Assembly (NCBI GenBank): GCA_026874595.1
Contig: CM049313.1
Span: forward strand, 30,192,008-30,256,007
Origin: Sipunculus nudus
Taxonomy: Eukaryota > Annelida > Sipuncula > Golfingiida > Sipunculidae
DNA: 64,000 nucleotides
Direction of reading: 5' to 3'
Translations under genes and position numbers: made by a program
Shown: positions 25,270 to 37,944 of the stretch, piece by piece
How positions within the stretch are numbered: position 1 is the first letter of the stretch
Layout: every line of letters starts with the position of its first letter
Notes under the pieces: model-generated
What the model saw: the letters and a program-made list of their open reading frames with translations, nothing else
Told to the model about the DNA's origin: nothing
The model's database searches: none

Positions 25270-27289
25270 ACAACATTTGACATGGTGTATGAAAATTTGA
25301 ATAAAAGCTACTCTTTTTTATCAATTCCTTTGAAATTTCAGATTTTAAAAGATTATATCCTTATGTATATATGCTGTGAAAATAAAATCAACAGTGCTTA
25401 CAGGGAAAAAACGTGCCATTGCCAAAATTGGACAAAATTTAAGGTATTGATTTTTTATTTATGCTAATAACTTGAAAAATTTGCAAAATTCAGATCTAAT
25501 TTTTGGTAAACAATTGAATCTGATTAAATAAAGTTATATTCCTGGAAAAAAAGTCTCCAGCTTCAGCAATTCTAATCTTAGGTGAGCAAATATATTTCTT
25601 GATTTTTTAAAAAGTGCATTATGTTTGAGCCCTTAACTTAAAAAGAAATACCCAATACTGACATCATTTCTGGCATGTGCATAGTGAATGTATAGAAAAA
25701 TATGTATATTATATATGATCAAAGTCAGATCAGTGGTTTTGATATTAGGCAGTCTTAAAGTGTAACAATGGGTTTTTAATGGAAAAATGAAGTTTTTCAT
25801 TAATATCTCAAAGGAATTAAGTCCTAGTGACTAAATTCTTGGCATGATAGGGGATTTTGGAGACATCTAACTGTATGCTAAATTTAAGGAACTTACAGCT
25901 GAAGCTCGGGAGCTGAGCTCTAGCAAACTGCATAACACTAGCTTGATGTAAACAATATGTGACATGGTGTGTGAAAACTTGAATAAAATCTTCAGTTTTT
26001 GATCAACTCGTTTCAAATGTTTGGTGTTAACAGTTGAAATGCTAACAAAAACATGCTTTGAAAATTAAATCCACAACTGTTACAGGAAAAAAACGTGCCA
26101 TGGTCAAAGTTGGGCAAAATTTAAGGTGCCAATTTTTATTTTTGCTAATATTTTAAAAAATTTAAAAGATTTTGATCTAATTTTGGGTATACAATTTAAT
26201 TTTGATTAATAAAAGTAATATTACTGGAAAAAAAGTGCTTAGCTTAAACAAGTTTTGTATTAAGTAATCAAATTTTATTCTTGATTATTTACAAAATGCA
26301 TTATGTTTGGGCCCATAACTTTTTTCATAACATAAATTATATAATACAGACCTAATTTCTGGCATGTTCATAGGAACTATATAGAGGATTATTTATGATA
26401 AATATGAGGAAAAACAGATGAGTGGTTTTGATATTAGGCAGTCCTGAAGTGTGAAAATAGGTTTTTAATAAAAAAATTGAGGTTTTTCCTTAATTTCTCA
26501 AAGGAACGAAGTCGCAAAGACCCAGTTTTCGGCTTGGTAGGAGATCTTGTGGACATCTAACATTATGCAGAATTTGGGATTCCTAGGTCTAACGGTTAAA
26601 AAACATGCCACATCTACGGACGGATGGACAATGGACAATGGACCATGACTGTAGCTCAGATGACTTATAGTCAGCTGAGCTAAAAACGTGCCGTGGCCAA
26701 AGTTAGGCAAAATTTAAGGTACCAATTTTTTATTTTTGCTAATATTTGAAAAAATTCAAAAGATTTTGATCTAATTTTGGGCATACAATTTAATTTTGAT
26801 TAATTAAAGTTATATTACTGGAAAAAAAGTCCTTAGTTTTAACATGTTTTGTGTTAAGTGATCAAATATCTTTCCTGATTTTTTACAAAATGCATTATGT
26901 TTGAGCCCATAACTTTTTTAAATTATATGATACAGTCCTTATTTCTGGCATGTACATAGGAACTATATAGAGGAATATTTTGGCAATTATGAGGAATAAC
27001 AGATGAGTTGTTTTAATATTAGGCAGTCCTGAAGTGTGAAAATAGGTTTTTAATTAAAAATTGAGGTTTTTCCATAATTTCTCAAGGGAACAAAGTCGCA
27101 AAGACCCAGTTTTCAGCTTAGTAGGAGATCTTGGGGACATCTAACATTATGCTGAATTTTGGATTCCTAAATCTTACGTTTTCAAAACGTGCCAGATTGA
27201 CGGACGGACGGACGGACTGACGGACAGACGGACAACTCAGACAATGGACCATGACTATAGCTCAGATGACTTATAGTCACCTGCGCTAA
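25270..27289 (-). mobile_element. G-family elements, ~600-bp tandem units with two termini
   Basis: Three diverged units share tttcaaattt, aaaaacgtgcca(t/g)ggccaaa, tgcattatgtttg(a/g)gccc, tctcaaaggaa and gacatctaac segments. Units end at 26683 and 27289 with a stem-loop: AGCTCAGATGACT and AGTCAGCTGAGCT form 13-bp arms with one mismatch around TAT. GGAC-type simple repeats precede each (26618-26635, 27196-27232). By analogy with A these are 5' ends read on the minus strand. No coding content. Confidence 0.75.
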
Positions 27290-27295
27290 AAATTG

Positions 27296-28119
27296 GTCAA
27301 TATAGGTGGCACCACAAAACCTGCAACTTCAAATATGAGTCATGTGACCAACATTTGCACAATACTTGGTAATGCTAGCTTCTTTCATTTCTGAGATTAC
27401 TAATTTGTGTAACTCCGCTAAAATTAACAAATGCACACCATTTGAACAAACTTGAAAGGGCTTGTCTCTGGGATCATTTCAGTAAAATATTGAAAAATTT
27501 GGCTGGACCGTTTACAAACAGAAGACATTTAAAGGTTTTTCAGCCTTTTTCCCTGAAAAAAATAAGCTAAATCCCACAACATTTTTTATGTGAAAGATTA
27601 TTGCATAAAATCTGGGGATGGTAGCTCCTGCTATACCTGAGAAATTATGGGTTAATATACAGATGACCAATGACCCTCGTACAAAAAGGTCAATGCAGGT
27701 GGCGCCACCAATACCTGAATTTCATATATGACTCATGTGACCAACACTGGCATAAAATTTGGTGATGATAGCTCCAGCCATTTCGGAGATTGAAATTTTA
27801 ATATGCTCTTTTGGACAGATAACAAAGTTTAACCTCCTGTAACTTGGCCAAAAATCTCTGAACGGGAACCATTCATACAAATTTAAGAGAGATTGTTCCA
27901 GGGATCATTTCTGTGAAATATTGGACAATTTGGATGGACAGGTTTCGTTTTTTTAGCTTTTTCTCTATAAAATCTATGAAAATGCAGAGTTTTTCAGATG
28001 GCTAATTTTTTAGATTAAATTTCACGATGCTAGCTTCAGTCGTTTTTTGAGATAGTATGGGTTAACGTACAGACGACAGACGCTGCCACAGCATTGCATT
28101 AGCTCACAGGTTCGCTAAA
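27296..28119 (-). mobile_element. D-family element, 5' part, inverted (D3)
   Basis: Read on the minus strand it begins TTAGCGAACCTGTGAGCT, then cgtctgtacgttaaccc, and is collinear with 57338-57640 and 58509-59060. It includes two ggtggcgccacc-type units (27303, 27697). At 27550-27600 it keeps the stretch that in 58960-60130 is interrupted by element F, so it supplies the empty site for F. Confidence 0.8.
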
Positions 28120-28480
28120 AATTACTACAAATGCAAATTGAATGCAAAATTATAATAAAGATATATCTCACTGATGGCAAAATCTTGAATTAAGAGTATG
28201 GATACCAATTCTTTATAATCCATGTACAGCTGTCTTTATATACCCACAGAGAGCTGTATACCTGTGATTGTAAACATTGCCTTGCATGAGGAATATCTAA
28301 AATCATAAATCTAAATTTTTTTTTCTGTGAAATATTGGACAATTTGGCTTAACAGTTTTGGAGAAGAAGATTTTTAAAGCTTTTTTAGCCTTTTCCCCTA
28401 TAAAATCTAAGAAAAAGCAGTTAGCCAAAAAATTAGTTAAATCCTATAGAGTTTTTTAGAGGACAAATTTTGATGTGTGG
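28120..28480 (-). repeat. D-flanking segment, inverted match to 58270-58510
   Basis: 28125-28320 is an inverted match to 58310-58505 (ggattataaa, ccatgtacagc, gtatacagctctctg). The homology outside the D terminus is therefore shared by both loci, and the duplication is larger than the D end itself. Confidence 0.7.
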
Positions 28481-28509
28481 CGCTGACTGTCCAGAACGGC
28501 CCAAGTTTA

Positions 28510-28616
28510 CCAGTCAATGAAATAAGAGGGTCAGAGAGTAGTAATTAGTTATGTAAGTTTCCGCGTGGTAGCAGTACCGACACTTAAGTGTGACACAGCG
28601 CCATTTCATTGACTGG
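28510..28616. repeat. 107-bp stretch with 14-bp perfect terminal inverted repeat
   Basis: CCAGTCAATGAAAT at 28510-28523 faces ATTTCATTGACTGG at 28603-28616. tggcgctg (28480s) and cagcgcca (28596-28603) add a second partial match. It could be a very small MITE or part of a larger one. No target duplication is recognised. Confidence 0.5.
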
Positions 28617-28624
28617 GCCAGTCT

Positions 28625-28990
28625 AGGCTTCCCTTCTTGGCGGGCTTCCCCTCTGCCCTGCAACCCACCCCCCCCCCCAGTTGGTGCATAAACTAGATGA
28701 ATGTTATAATTTTCTGTATTTGATTCATTCTTATTCTAGGCTTCTGCTACATTTTAGAATTTGTATTTTACCACCAGGGTTACGATGATAAAAGTGCACA
28801 TTGAATTGTGTCCACAAACTGGTGTATTGCTATGAAAGTGTGAATGTTCATCAGATAAGAAATTCCTTAGGCCTTACCTCAGAAGGGTAAAAACTTCACT
28901 AGGTGTGAAATTGAATATTAATTCCAGTACAGGTGAGATAGTAATTAGCATAATGATATTGTTTGTCCCTCATTCACCCAATAGTGATTA
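28625..28990 (-). repeat. Segment X, copy 3, first part
   Basis: Inverted match to 24870-25200 (gagggacaaacaatatcattatgct, tcaatttcacacc, ccctggtggtaaatac) with small indels. Confidence 0.75.
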
Positions 28991-29055
28991 TAAGTTTCTG
29001 TTGTAGCGCTCTCGGGATCTCTTGTACGGGGAAATAAGCTAAACACAAACAATAA

Positions 29056-30133
29056 CTAGAATACGGGTAGTCGACAAGCAACTACGTGTATCCGCCTAAA
29101 TCAGAGTGGAACGGGTGAAGTGAGGCATGGATTGAGCCGCAAGGGGAAATAGAGTGTTGCATATTAGCATGGATGTCTGCAGCCAAATTGTGTATGTAGG
29201 TTGCCCCCCCTACCACAAAATCAAGAAAGCCGTCCAAGTTGTATACATATGCAAAATTTAAGGCAGATAAGTCAAACCACTACATGTATATGAGTGATTT
29301 TAGCCCGTGGCAGACAAACAGATGGACGCTGAGCAAAAATGGTTGCAGGTGACGCCACCAGTTTTTCGTATGATAAAGAGCTATGTGAGAACTATACACA
29401 TGCAAAACTTTGGCCCAATCAGTCAAACGGTTCCCAAAATATGAGCTTGGATGTCTGCTGCATAAACTAGAATGCAGGTGGTGCCACCTGTCATAAAATC
29501 AAGAGAGCTGTCGGGGATGTATATACCTGCAAAATTTTAGGCAGATATGTCAAACCACTGCCAAGATATGAGTGATTTTATCCCATGGCAGACGAACAGA
29601 CAGGAGCAGTGCAAAAATGGCTGCAGGTGGCGCCACCAGTTTTGCGTAAGATGAAGAGCTATGTGAGATCTATACACATGCAAAATTTTGGCCCAATCGG
29701 TCAAACGGTTCCCGAGATATGAGCTAGGATGTCTGCAGCATAAACATGAATGTAGGTGGCGCCACCTGTCATAAAATCAGAAAAGCTATCCAGGATGTAT
29801 ACGCATGCCGAATTTCAGGTGAATTAGTCAAGTCACTGCAGAGATATGAGTGATTTTTACCCAAGGCAGACAAACAGATGGACACTGTGCAAACATGGTT
29901 GCAGGTGGCACCACCATTTTTTGTGTATGTTATAAAGCTCTCCAAGGGCTACATTTGTGCAAAAAAATTTTCCTGATCGGTCAAATGGTTCCCAAGATAT
30001 GTGGGTTTATGTGTGGAAACAGACGCACAAATGGACGCAGAGCGCAGAGGAAAGGTCAGAGGTCAATACAAAATCGGGGCGCAGCAGTTCACATGTGACC
30101 CGAACATAATCGTAAAATTCCGCCCAGCGGATA
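29056..30133 (-). mobile_element. B-family element, truncated (B2), inside segment X copy 3
   Basis: The left end CTAGAATACGGGTA + hairpin (one mismatch in the arm) matches B1. Three tandem units follow, and similarity to B1 continues to cgcccagcgg at ~30132. The G/C-rich tract and right terminus of B1 (9010-9113) are missing. X homology resumes on both sides (28990 and 30340), which shows insertion into a pre-existing X copy together with ~200 bp of other sequence. Confidence 0.75.
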
Positions 30134-30339
30134 TGTATAATACTGAGTGATTTATAGAAGAATTATTATGGCCCAACAAACACATGTACTGGGGTTGACT
30201 GTCCAGGGGGTTGACCACATGGTGTGACACACTATAGGGAACAGACTGGCCCACAGCATGGTTCTTCACATATAAATCTAATAGTACAGCTTGAACATAA
30301 ACAATTAAAAAGCATCACCTAATTAAGCTCTACCACACT

Positions 30340-30640
30340 TCATTTGAAAAAAAATATTTTTATTTTAACAAATTTACTGAATCTTTTATTTCAGTGAATA
30401 AAATTAAGCATGTACTGAAAACTCCAATGCACAAAACTTTTTAATTGTGATTCAAGAAATAATCTTGAAAATGCTATGTTACTGCATTATTTTCTTTTAA
30501 ATTCATTTTAAATATTCGTGATTTAAAATAATAAAATATATGTGTATGCATAATATGACCTGATATGAACTAATATCTGGAAATAATAATTCAACTTACA
30601 ATTCTTATATTTTCAGATTTTTTATTACAAATTTCAGGCC
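30340..30640 (-). repeat. Segment X, copy 3, second part
   Basis: Inverted match to 24540-24840 (aaatttactgaatcttttatttcagtgaata, tactgaaaactcca, attctt.tattttc). Confidence 0.75.
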
Positions 30641-31470
30641 TCCCACTCACTTTTGAGAATTTTTTTAATGATTTTATAACATTTTTTAAAGATTTTATGA
30701 CATTTTTATGCTCTTTACAAGCGCCTTTTATATGTTAGTTTATACTGTTCACATAGGTCCCTTATTTGCACATGATTATAACATAGGTAATACAGTTAAA
30801 AAAGCAGAAACCTGATTCTAAAGTTTGCAACTCCTACTCCTGGGACACTTGTAGGAGTCCCCAAACAAATGAGCCAGGAAGAACCCAAACGAGTTAGCTA
30901 GTAATGTTAATTATGATTCTTCCTAGGACTAGAGCATAAGAAGTTTATCCTTTTCCTCAAACTGGCCTTATTTTCTATATTTCCAGCACTGTTTTAAAAC
31001 AAAGATACAGAAAAACAGAAAATTATACTGTTACATTAAAAAAAGAATTCCTTTTTAAATCCTAACATTTTAAATTCTAGCACTCATTTAGATAGAAACC
31101 TCTTAATGGTTATATTAATCATTTGCAGCCTATATATAAACCATGCTGCTGATGCATGATTCAATAACTGTAACTGTCACAGTGCAGATGGGAAACCAGT
31201 TGAGTTCAGAACTCAACTAGTTGAGAAGGGATTTCCATTGCAACTAGTTGAGATAGGAATTCCCATCTCAACTGGCTATCTTCCAGGTGAGATGGGAATT
31301 ACCAGTTAAACAGTTAAGATTGGAAAAGTTTTTTATCAAATCTCAACTAGTTGACATTGGAATATTCCAATGTACATTTGTTCACACTGAGATATCCACA
31401 CATCAGCCAGTTTACTTTGGGATATCCTGAAATACACTAGTTTTCTTCAGAATTTCTGATTATTACAGCT
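30640..31470 (+). repeat. Segment Y, copy 1 (inverted relative to 35560-36055)
   Basis: It begins at ggcctcccac (30636), like the inverted copy at 36055. It contains a dense set of small palindromes: CAACTAGTTG several times, agttgagttc/gaactcaact at 31198-31218, and gggaattccc-like strings. Both copies keep the order gtcacagtg..agatggga, gatggaattcccatct-type repeats and gatatcc motifs. No coding content. Confidence 0.65.
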
Positions 31471-31479
31471 TATATATAA

Positions 31480-31934
31480 TTAGGTGAGACATTCTATTTT
31501 GAAGAATCCGTAAATACATTTCAACAGCAGAATATCTTACCCTTATTGTTAAGATTTATTTTCAGTTTCAATTTCTGTTAAGTGTACACAAGAATATCTG
31601 ATTATCTGTTAATTAAATGCTAGGGTGACAATACAGGGCCCACCTTAGAACACTAACCAGCTGAATAAAAGCATAGATATTAAAATTAATATATACATAT
31701 TTAGGGAATGAAACAGACTAGGAATTCATGTGTAGCAATTCCATAACTAAATTGTAATCACAATTAAATCTATGCAGTATGCAGCATTTACAATAAATAA
31801 TTAAAAAAAACTCAAGTATCTATTTACACTGATATGCACATTAAATGTAGAAAAAAAGTTTTATAGAGTAAATCTTTCAGCTTTACATGTTTAATGATAA
31901 TTCTAAAGTTATAAAAGCTTCATAGCATATAATG
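31480..31934. other. AT-rich sequence, nothing recognised
   Basis: No gene or family repeat was seen. Confidence 0.5.
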
Positions 31935-34690
31935 AAACAAATGACCCATGGGTCATGACCCTCAGCCAACTATCATGTTGAAAATATTTCCTTGCACAGG
32001 CAATTAATTAAGATAATGTTGAGGCATCATTGTTCATGCATCTTAGTTAAGTTCATCAAGACCCATAAGCACAACAATTTTGATGACAATCCAACCAGCA
32101 TTTCCTGAGGAATCTGGAAATTTGTGTGTATTTTGCATTATTTCTGGGGTGCTCGAAAATAACCCAAAACTCTGAGAATATAGGTCACAGTGACTGAATT
32201 TCAGGTTTCTGGGGAGAACTTTTGAGGAACACTCAGGATGTAAAGTAAGAAGTTTCTGGGCCAAATGGTTATGATTTGTGCCCTACTTTGGGATCAAATT
32301 TTCAATTATTCTGAGGGGTGCTTATAAGCCCCATAGCTAAGAAAATATGGGTAACAGAGACCTAATTTCAAGTTTCCAAAAATAGAGAAAAAAAATGTGT
32401 TAAATTTTTTTTTGAAGTCAAGGTGGCGCCATCAGTCTGCAGGAATTGAGGAAACACTCAATGATGCATATGCATGCATAGAATCATGCAGATCTATGCA
32501 CTAGTTGTTTAGATACCAGAGCTGTTGTATCAAATTTTAAGTTATTCTAGGGGGTACTTCTGAGCCTCGTAGATTGGACAATACAAGATGACAGAGACCT
32601 AATATCAGGTGTCCATGGAAATTTTTTATGGACCTCCTGGGATATCAAGAAAGAAGATTCCATATATGGTTATGATTTGTTTCCTGTAAACAGACAACTA
32701 CATCTTTGAAGGTCTCAAAAATAAAGATAAAAAGGCGTAAAAATGAAAAAAAGTCCAGGTGGTGCCACCAGTCTGCAGGAATTGAGGAAACACTCCATGG
32801 TGCATATGCATGCAAAGAATCATGCCAATCAATGCATTAGTTGTTCAGATATAAGAGCGTTTTAATACAATTATTAGTTATTCTGGGGGGTACTTCTGAG
32901 CCCCATAGCTCGGACAATATGGGTGACAGAGACCTAATTTCAGGTTTCCAAGGAGACTTTTTCATGGGCATTCCTGCAGGTCAAGATAAAAGATTCTAGG
33001 TCCAGTTATTACAATTTGTGCCCTGTTAACAGATGACCACATCTCCAAAGGTCTCAAAAACAAAGAAAAAAATACTAAAAAATAAAAAAGATGGCACCAC
33101 CAGTCTGCAGAAACTGATGAAACATTTAATGACCAATATCCATTCAAAGAATCATGGTGATCAATGCATTAATTGTTCAGATACTTGAGCTTTTGTATCA
33201 AATTTTTCATTATTCTGGGGGGTACTTTGGAGATCCATAGCTCGAAGAATATGAGAAACAGAGACCTAATTCCAAGTTTCCAAGGAGACTTTTCATGGAC
33301 CTCTCTGGATTTAAAGTTAGAAGATTCCAGGTCCAGCAGTTACAATTTGTGCCCTTTAACAGATAACTGCATCTATATTTAAGTTCTCAAAAATAGAGAA
33401 TAAAATGTAAAAAGTAAAAATAATACAGGTGGTACCACCAGTCTGCAGAAATTGATGAAACACCCCATGATTAATAACAATGCAAAAAAAATCATGGCGA
33501 TCAATGCAGTTGTTCAGATACTTGAGCTTTTGTATCAAATTTTACATAAATCTGGGGGGGTACTTTGGAGCTCCATAGCTTGAAAAATATGGGTAACAGA
33601 GACCAAATTCCAGGTTTCCATGGAGAATTTTCATAGACCTCTCTGGATGTAAAAATAGAAGATTCCAGGTCCAGCAGTTATGATTTGTGCCCTGTTAACA
33701 GATGACTGCATCTTTTTTGGTCTCAAAAATAGAGAACAAAAATCGTAAAAATTAAAAAAAATACAGACGGCGCCACCAGTCTGCAGAAACTGATGAAACA
33801 CTCCATGATCAATATACATGTAAAGATCATGGTGATCAATGCATTAGTTGTTCAGATACTTTTTTTTTTCAGATAGCTTTTGTATCAAATTTTTCATTAT
33901 TCTGGGGGGGGGGGGGTACTTCAGAGCCCCATAGCTTGAAGAATATGGGTGACAGAGACCTAATTTCAGGTTTCCAAGGAGACTTTTTCATTGGCGTTCC
34001 TGCAGGTCAAGATAAAAGATTCTAGGTCCAGTTATTACAATTTGTGCCCTGTTAACAGATGACCACATCTCCAAAGGTCTCAAAAACAAAGAAAAAAATA
34101 CTAAAAAATAAAAAAGATGGCACCACCAGTCTGCAGAAACTGATGAAACATTCAATGACCAATATCCATTCAAAGAATCATGGTGATCACTGCATTAATT
34201 GTTCAGATACTTGAGCTTTTGTATCAAATTTTTCATTATTCTGGGGGGGTACTTTGGAGATCCATAGCTCGAAGAATATGAGAAACAGAGACCTAATTCC
34301 GAGTTTCCAAGGAAACTGTTCATGGACCTCTCTGGATTTAAAGTTAGAAGATTCCAGGTCCAGCGGTTACAATTTGTGCCCTTTAACAGATAACTGCATC
34401 TATAAAGTTCTCAAAAATAGAGAAAAAAATGTAAAAAGTAAAAATAATACAGGTGATACCACCAGTCTGCAGAAATTGATGAAACACCCCATGATTAATA
34501 TCAATGCAAAAAAAATCATGGCTTTTGTATCAAATTTTTCATTATTCTGGGGGGGGGGGGTATTTCAGAGCCCCATAGCTTGAAGAATATGGGTAACAGA
34601 GACCTAATTCCAGATTTCCAAGGAGATTTTTCATGAACCTCTCTATATGTAAAGTAAGAAGATTCCAAGTCCAATTTGTGCCCTTGTTTT
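31935..34690 (-). mobile_element. E-family minisatellite element (E1)
   Basis: The left terminus is aacaaa + TGACCCATGGGTCA + a diverged arm (cctcagcc), A-superfamily type. The core has about seven ~340-bp units, marked by ccaccagtctgcag at ~32430, 32770, 33097, 33437, 33773, 34123 and 34463. Each has gaatatgggt(a/g)acagagacctaattycagg and agaagattc(c/t)aggtcca segments. 32960-33480 and 33990-34510 are nearly identical, giving a ~1.03-kb (three-unit) higher-order duplication. The right terminus is missing. Open frames here are repeat shadows. Confidence 0.8.
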
Positions 34691-35012
34691 AATAATAATA
34701 TAGTAACATATGACATGAAGGGTCATACAGCTTCTTCTGTGGAGCCTTCATCTGATGTAAACCTTGTTTTAAGAACATCAGCTGGAGAATGGAGACCACG
34801 GCTCATAAACAACAATGTACAATGAAAATTTAGCAGCAGTTTTTTTTCAAACTAGACTATATAAAAGTATAAAGGAATAAAACATTCATGTATCACTGCC
34901 ACAATATCATAATTTTACATATTTATTAATTATTATAACAAAATGATATTTTTTATTTTTATTTTATATATTTTATCCAGAATATATCTACAATTATAGC
35001 GTTGGTTTATTT

Positions 35013-35520
35013 ATGTATAAGATTAATTATGAAATGGTTCATTTAATTGTATTTGAATTATCCTGCAAATACTGGGATGTACATCATAACAGAATGAGAA
35101 GAATGCATTTTTTCCATGTACCAGTATGTAAAACTGCTGCCTTGAGTAAAACTTTACAATTCAAAGGGGCTGGAGTTTGGAACAATATGATTAAGATTAT
35201 AAGATTATTGATCCTTGTTGTACAATATCAACATTTAAACACTGTCTGACAGAATATTTTCCTCCATTTAAGAATCATTTTGATTATATTTTACTCCACT
35301 TTCATAATCAAATTATTATTTATAGTTTGTTTTCTCTAAAATTTTAGTTTTCTTATTGCACAGGGCACCATAAAACCTACTACATTTAATGATAATACTG
35401 AGAGGACATATACTCTGTGAGTCAGTCCTCTGTGTCACAGGAATAATCATATATAAAGGAACAATTTCATGTATGATGTATATATTCTTGTGGCAAATAA
35501 ATGAATTGAATGGAACTTAA
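35013..35520 (+). mobile_element. LINE 3' remnant (reverse transcriptase C-terminus and 3' UTR)
   Basis: 35070-35190 encodes FHVPVCKT..LSKTLQFKGAGVWNN, the shape of the C-terminal segment of many non-LTR reverse transcriptase proteins (H-P-x-x-x-T, then F/Y-x-G-x-x-x-W-N). After one apparent frame change near 35210, the expected STFK..L.EYF tail can be read. A ~270-bp 3' part ends in aataaatgaattgaatgg at 35497-35515, typical of CR1/Jockey-like tails with TTGAA-type simple repeats. The reverse transcriptase core and endonuclease are absent (5' truncation). The clade is not resolved. Confidence 0.65.
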
Positions 35521-35559
35521 TTTAAAAAAATTTGTTATAAAGTGTAAAACAATAAAACT

Positions 35560-36055
35560 GCAGACATATCTAGATATCCCAAAGTGAACTAGTGTATTTC
35601 AGGATATCCTAACGTAAACTGATTCACTTCAGGCAATCCCAATCTTAACCTATGTCAACTAGTTGAAACTGGAATAACAGTGACTATTCCCATCTCAGCT
35701 GTTTAGATTGGAATTCCCATCTCGACTGGTAAAGTTCCAAAAATCGAATGGATTCCCATCTACACTGTGACATACACACCATATTTATATGCAGCAGTTT
35801 AGGTCATGAATATCTCAACAGCTGTTAAGGATATTACATATGATATTTTCATGCTTTACAAGAAACAACTATTTTTACTCTTGCCCACACCCCACTTGTG
35901 TAAAATGCAATGCAAATATACACACATGATAGTTTGGGCACTATGTTATAGGGTAATAACAACAACATTTTATGATTTTGTTACTTATTTTATGCTATTT
36001 TATGCCAATTTGGGAAATTTTGAATTTTATGATTTTATGCCAGTGTGGGAGGCCG
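35560..36055 (-). repeat. Segment Y, copy 2
   Basis: Inverted relative to 30640-31470, about 500 bp recognisable (ggataggatatcc-type motifs, caactagttga, cccatct.cactgtga, ggcctcccac at 36045-36054). Confidence 0.65.
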
Positions 36056-36316
36056 GAAATTTATAAAACTTGTAAATTAAAAAAAATGAATCTGAAAAAA
36101 AGATTTATGGACAGGGATGGCCAGTAAGAGCCACCCCTGGCTTTAACTGCTGGCTAAAACCAGCTTTACTTCAAAAGTGGCCAATATAATAAAATGCCAA
36201 AAACCTAATAAATAACAATATTATCTTTAAAATGTTATTATTGTTATACAATTCAGGAAATACTTATGTAAATGATTTAAAATGACACAAGGTCAAGGAC
36301 ACAAATAAGACAAATA

Positions 36317-37387
36317 CAGTTGAGCCCACTTTGTGTCATATCGGTTAATAGTAAATCCCATTTATTGTCACATAAATCCGAAATCCCAAACCATTTCCTA
36401 TATAAACAATGGTAAATCTGACCATTTAATATCATGGAATATTGTCATAATCCCGTTTATTGTCATGCTTGGAACCATTGGCAGTGATACCAGTTCGCAG
36501 TTAATATCACATCAAACGCCAACATGGCAATCAACGAGGCGTCAGGCGTATCAAATGATCACATCTCCCACCTGTGTGCAGCAGGCAAGTGTAGTGACGC
36601 ATGCAGTTTACTCCCCATCCCTTATTTAAAGTCTTAAGATACCAAGATAATCAAGATCATTGCATTTCTTTGTTTGTTAACATTGGCAATGTTTGGGATC
36701 ACATGTCATACATAATGAACTCCTGGCCTTTGCAAGGCCGTGGTTTACACCTTGGTGACATTTCGTATATGAAGCACGAGCTGTAAACATTGCTTGCAAC
36801 TGGAAATCCCCCATGAGGGTCCACGAAAAGCTGAAGGTTTTGTGAGCGCTGGAGGAGATACCCGGTCCAAAACCTCAATCACGGCGAAACTTCAGAATGT
36901 TGACAATGGCATGACGATACCCTATCCCCGAATAGTCCTATCATAAAGACGATCATGGAAGTTTGAGTCATTAATAAGATATCTGGAAAATAACGTGCAA
37001 TAGTTAGGGAAAGAATCATCTAGTAAAATAGTTTGCCTATGCCTAACTTTATAACTGTGCGGCATATTTCCAGACATTTGACCTCATGACCCAGACGCTA
37101 CGTCCATTTCTGTGGCTAAGTCAGATTTTTGTCAGTTTGGCACAAAACTTACAGGAAATAAATTGTCAGATGCGCATAAACGTAATTTAATATGCAGTTG
37201 TGCATTAAAAAATTCATAAAAGTTTCTGTTTCCTTGTTATTGATGATTTATCTAAAATCATTTGAGACATAACGTTTCTTCTATGATTCAAAAGGACATC
37301 TCTGTTAAAGCCCGCATAATTTCACATCCTGGTTATTATCATAATTTATGCATGCACCACCGACATGACAATAAGCAAGCTTGACTG
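36317..37387. mobile_element. Non-autonomous pogo/Tc1-mariner-like element (1071 bp)
   Basis: The ends CAGTTGAGCCCACTTTGTG and (inverted) CAGTCAAGCTTGCTTATTG continue into TGTCATRTCGGT and are ~28-bp imperfect terminal inverted repeats, flanked by TA on both sides (36315-36316, 37388-37389). The younger hAT copy preserves the uninterrupted site with a single TA at 37774-37775 (ttatacca). Internal open frames have no transposase motif, so this is a MITE-like derivative. Confidence 0.8.
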
Positions 37388-37944
37388 TATACCAATTTAG
37401 CAAAGTATTAACAGTACTATAGGGGGAACCAAGGTTGGAGCAGTAATATTCATGCTTTTAACTGTAACTTTTTAACTTTTACAGTTGGTACGAATGTTTG
37501 ACTTTTGAAACAGGGTTGGTCGGTAAGAGCCAACCCCGGCTCTAACCGCTGGCTAAAGCGGGCTTTAACCAGCCCGGTCAATACTTCAAAAGTGGCTAAT
37601 ACCGGGTATTACCAGCTAATACTCCTGAATTTTAATATCAATATGCCCCAAACCAAATAAACAACAACAGCGTTATTTTAAAATGTTTTAATTGTTATAT
37701 TACGCCTGTTCATTGTACATTGTGCCAGGAAATACTAAAGTAAATTATTTAAAATGACACAAAACAAATCTTATACCAGTTTGGCAAGGTAGTACTGAGA
37801 CTGCAGGGGGAATCAAGTTTAATGTGCAGTAATATGCATGCTAATTTAACTGTAAAGATTTACAGTTTGTACAAATGCTTGGCTTGTCAAATGACATACG
37901 TTCTAAGATAAATGTCACAAGTAAGGTGCATCTCTGTGCCAGTC

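Noticed and set aside
31197-31380. Cluster of CAACTAGTTG palindromes as a regulatory operator array
   Set aside because: The cluster is part of duplicated segment Y and is shared with its inverted copy. Repeat ancestry explains it without a regulatory role.
36333-36629. 98-codon frame as a possible transposase fragment in the pogo-like element
   Set aside because: No DDE/D or helix-turn-helix motif, low-complexity composition, and it overlaps the terminal inverted repeat.
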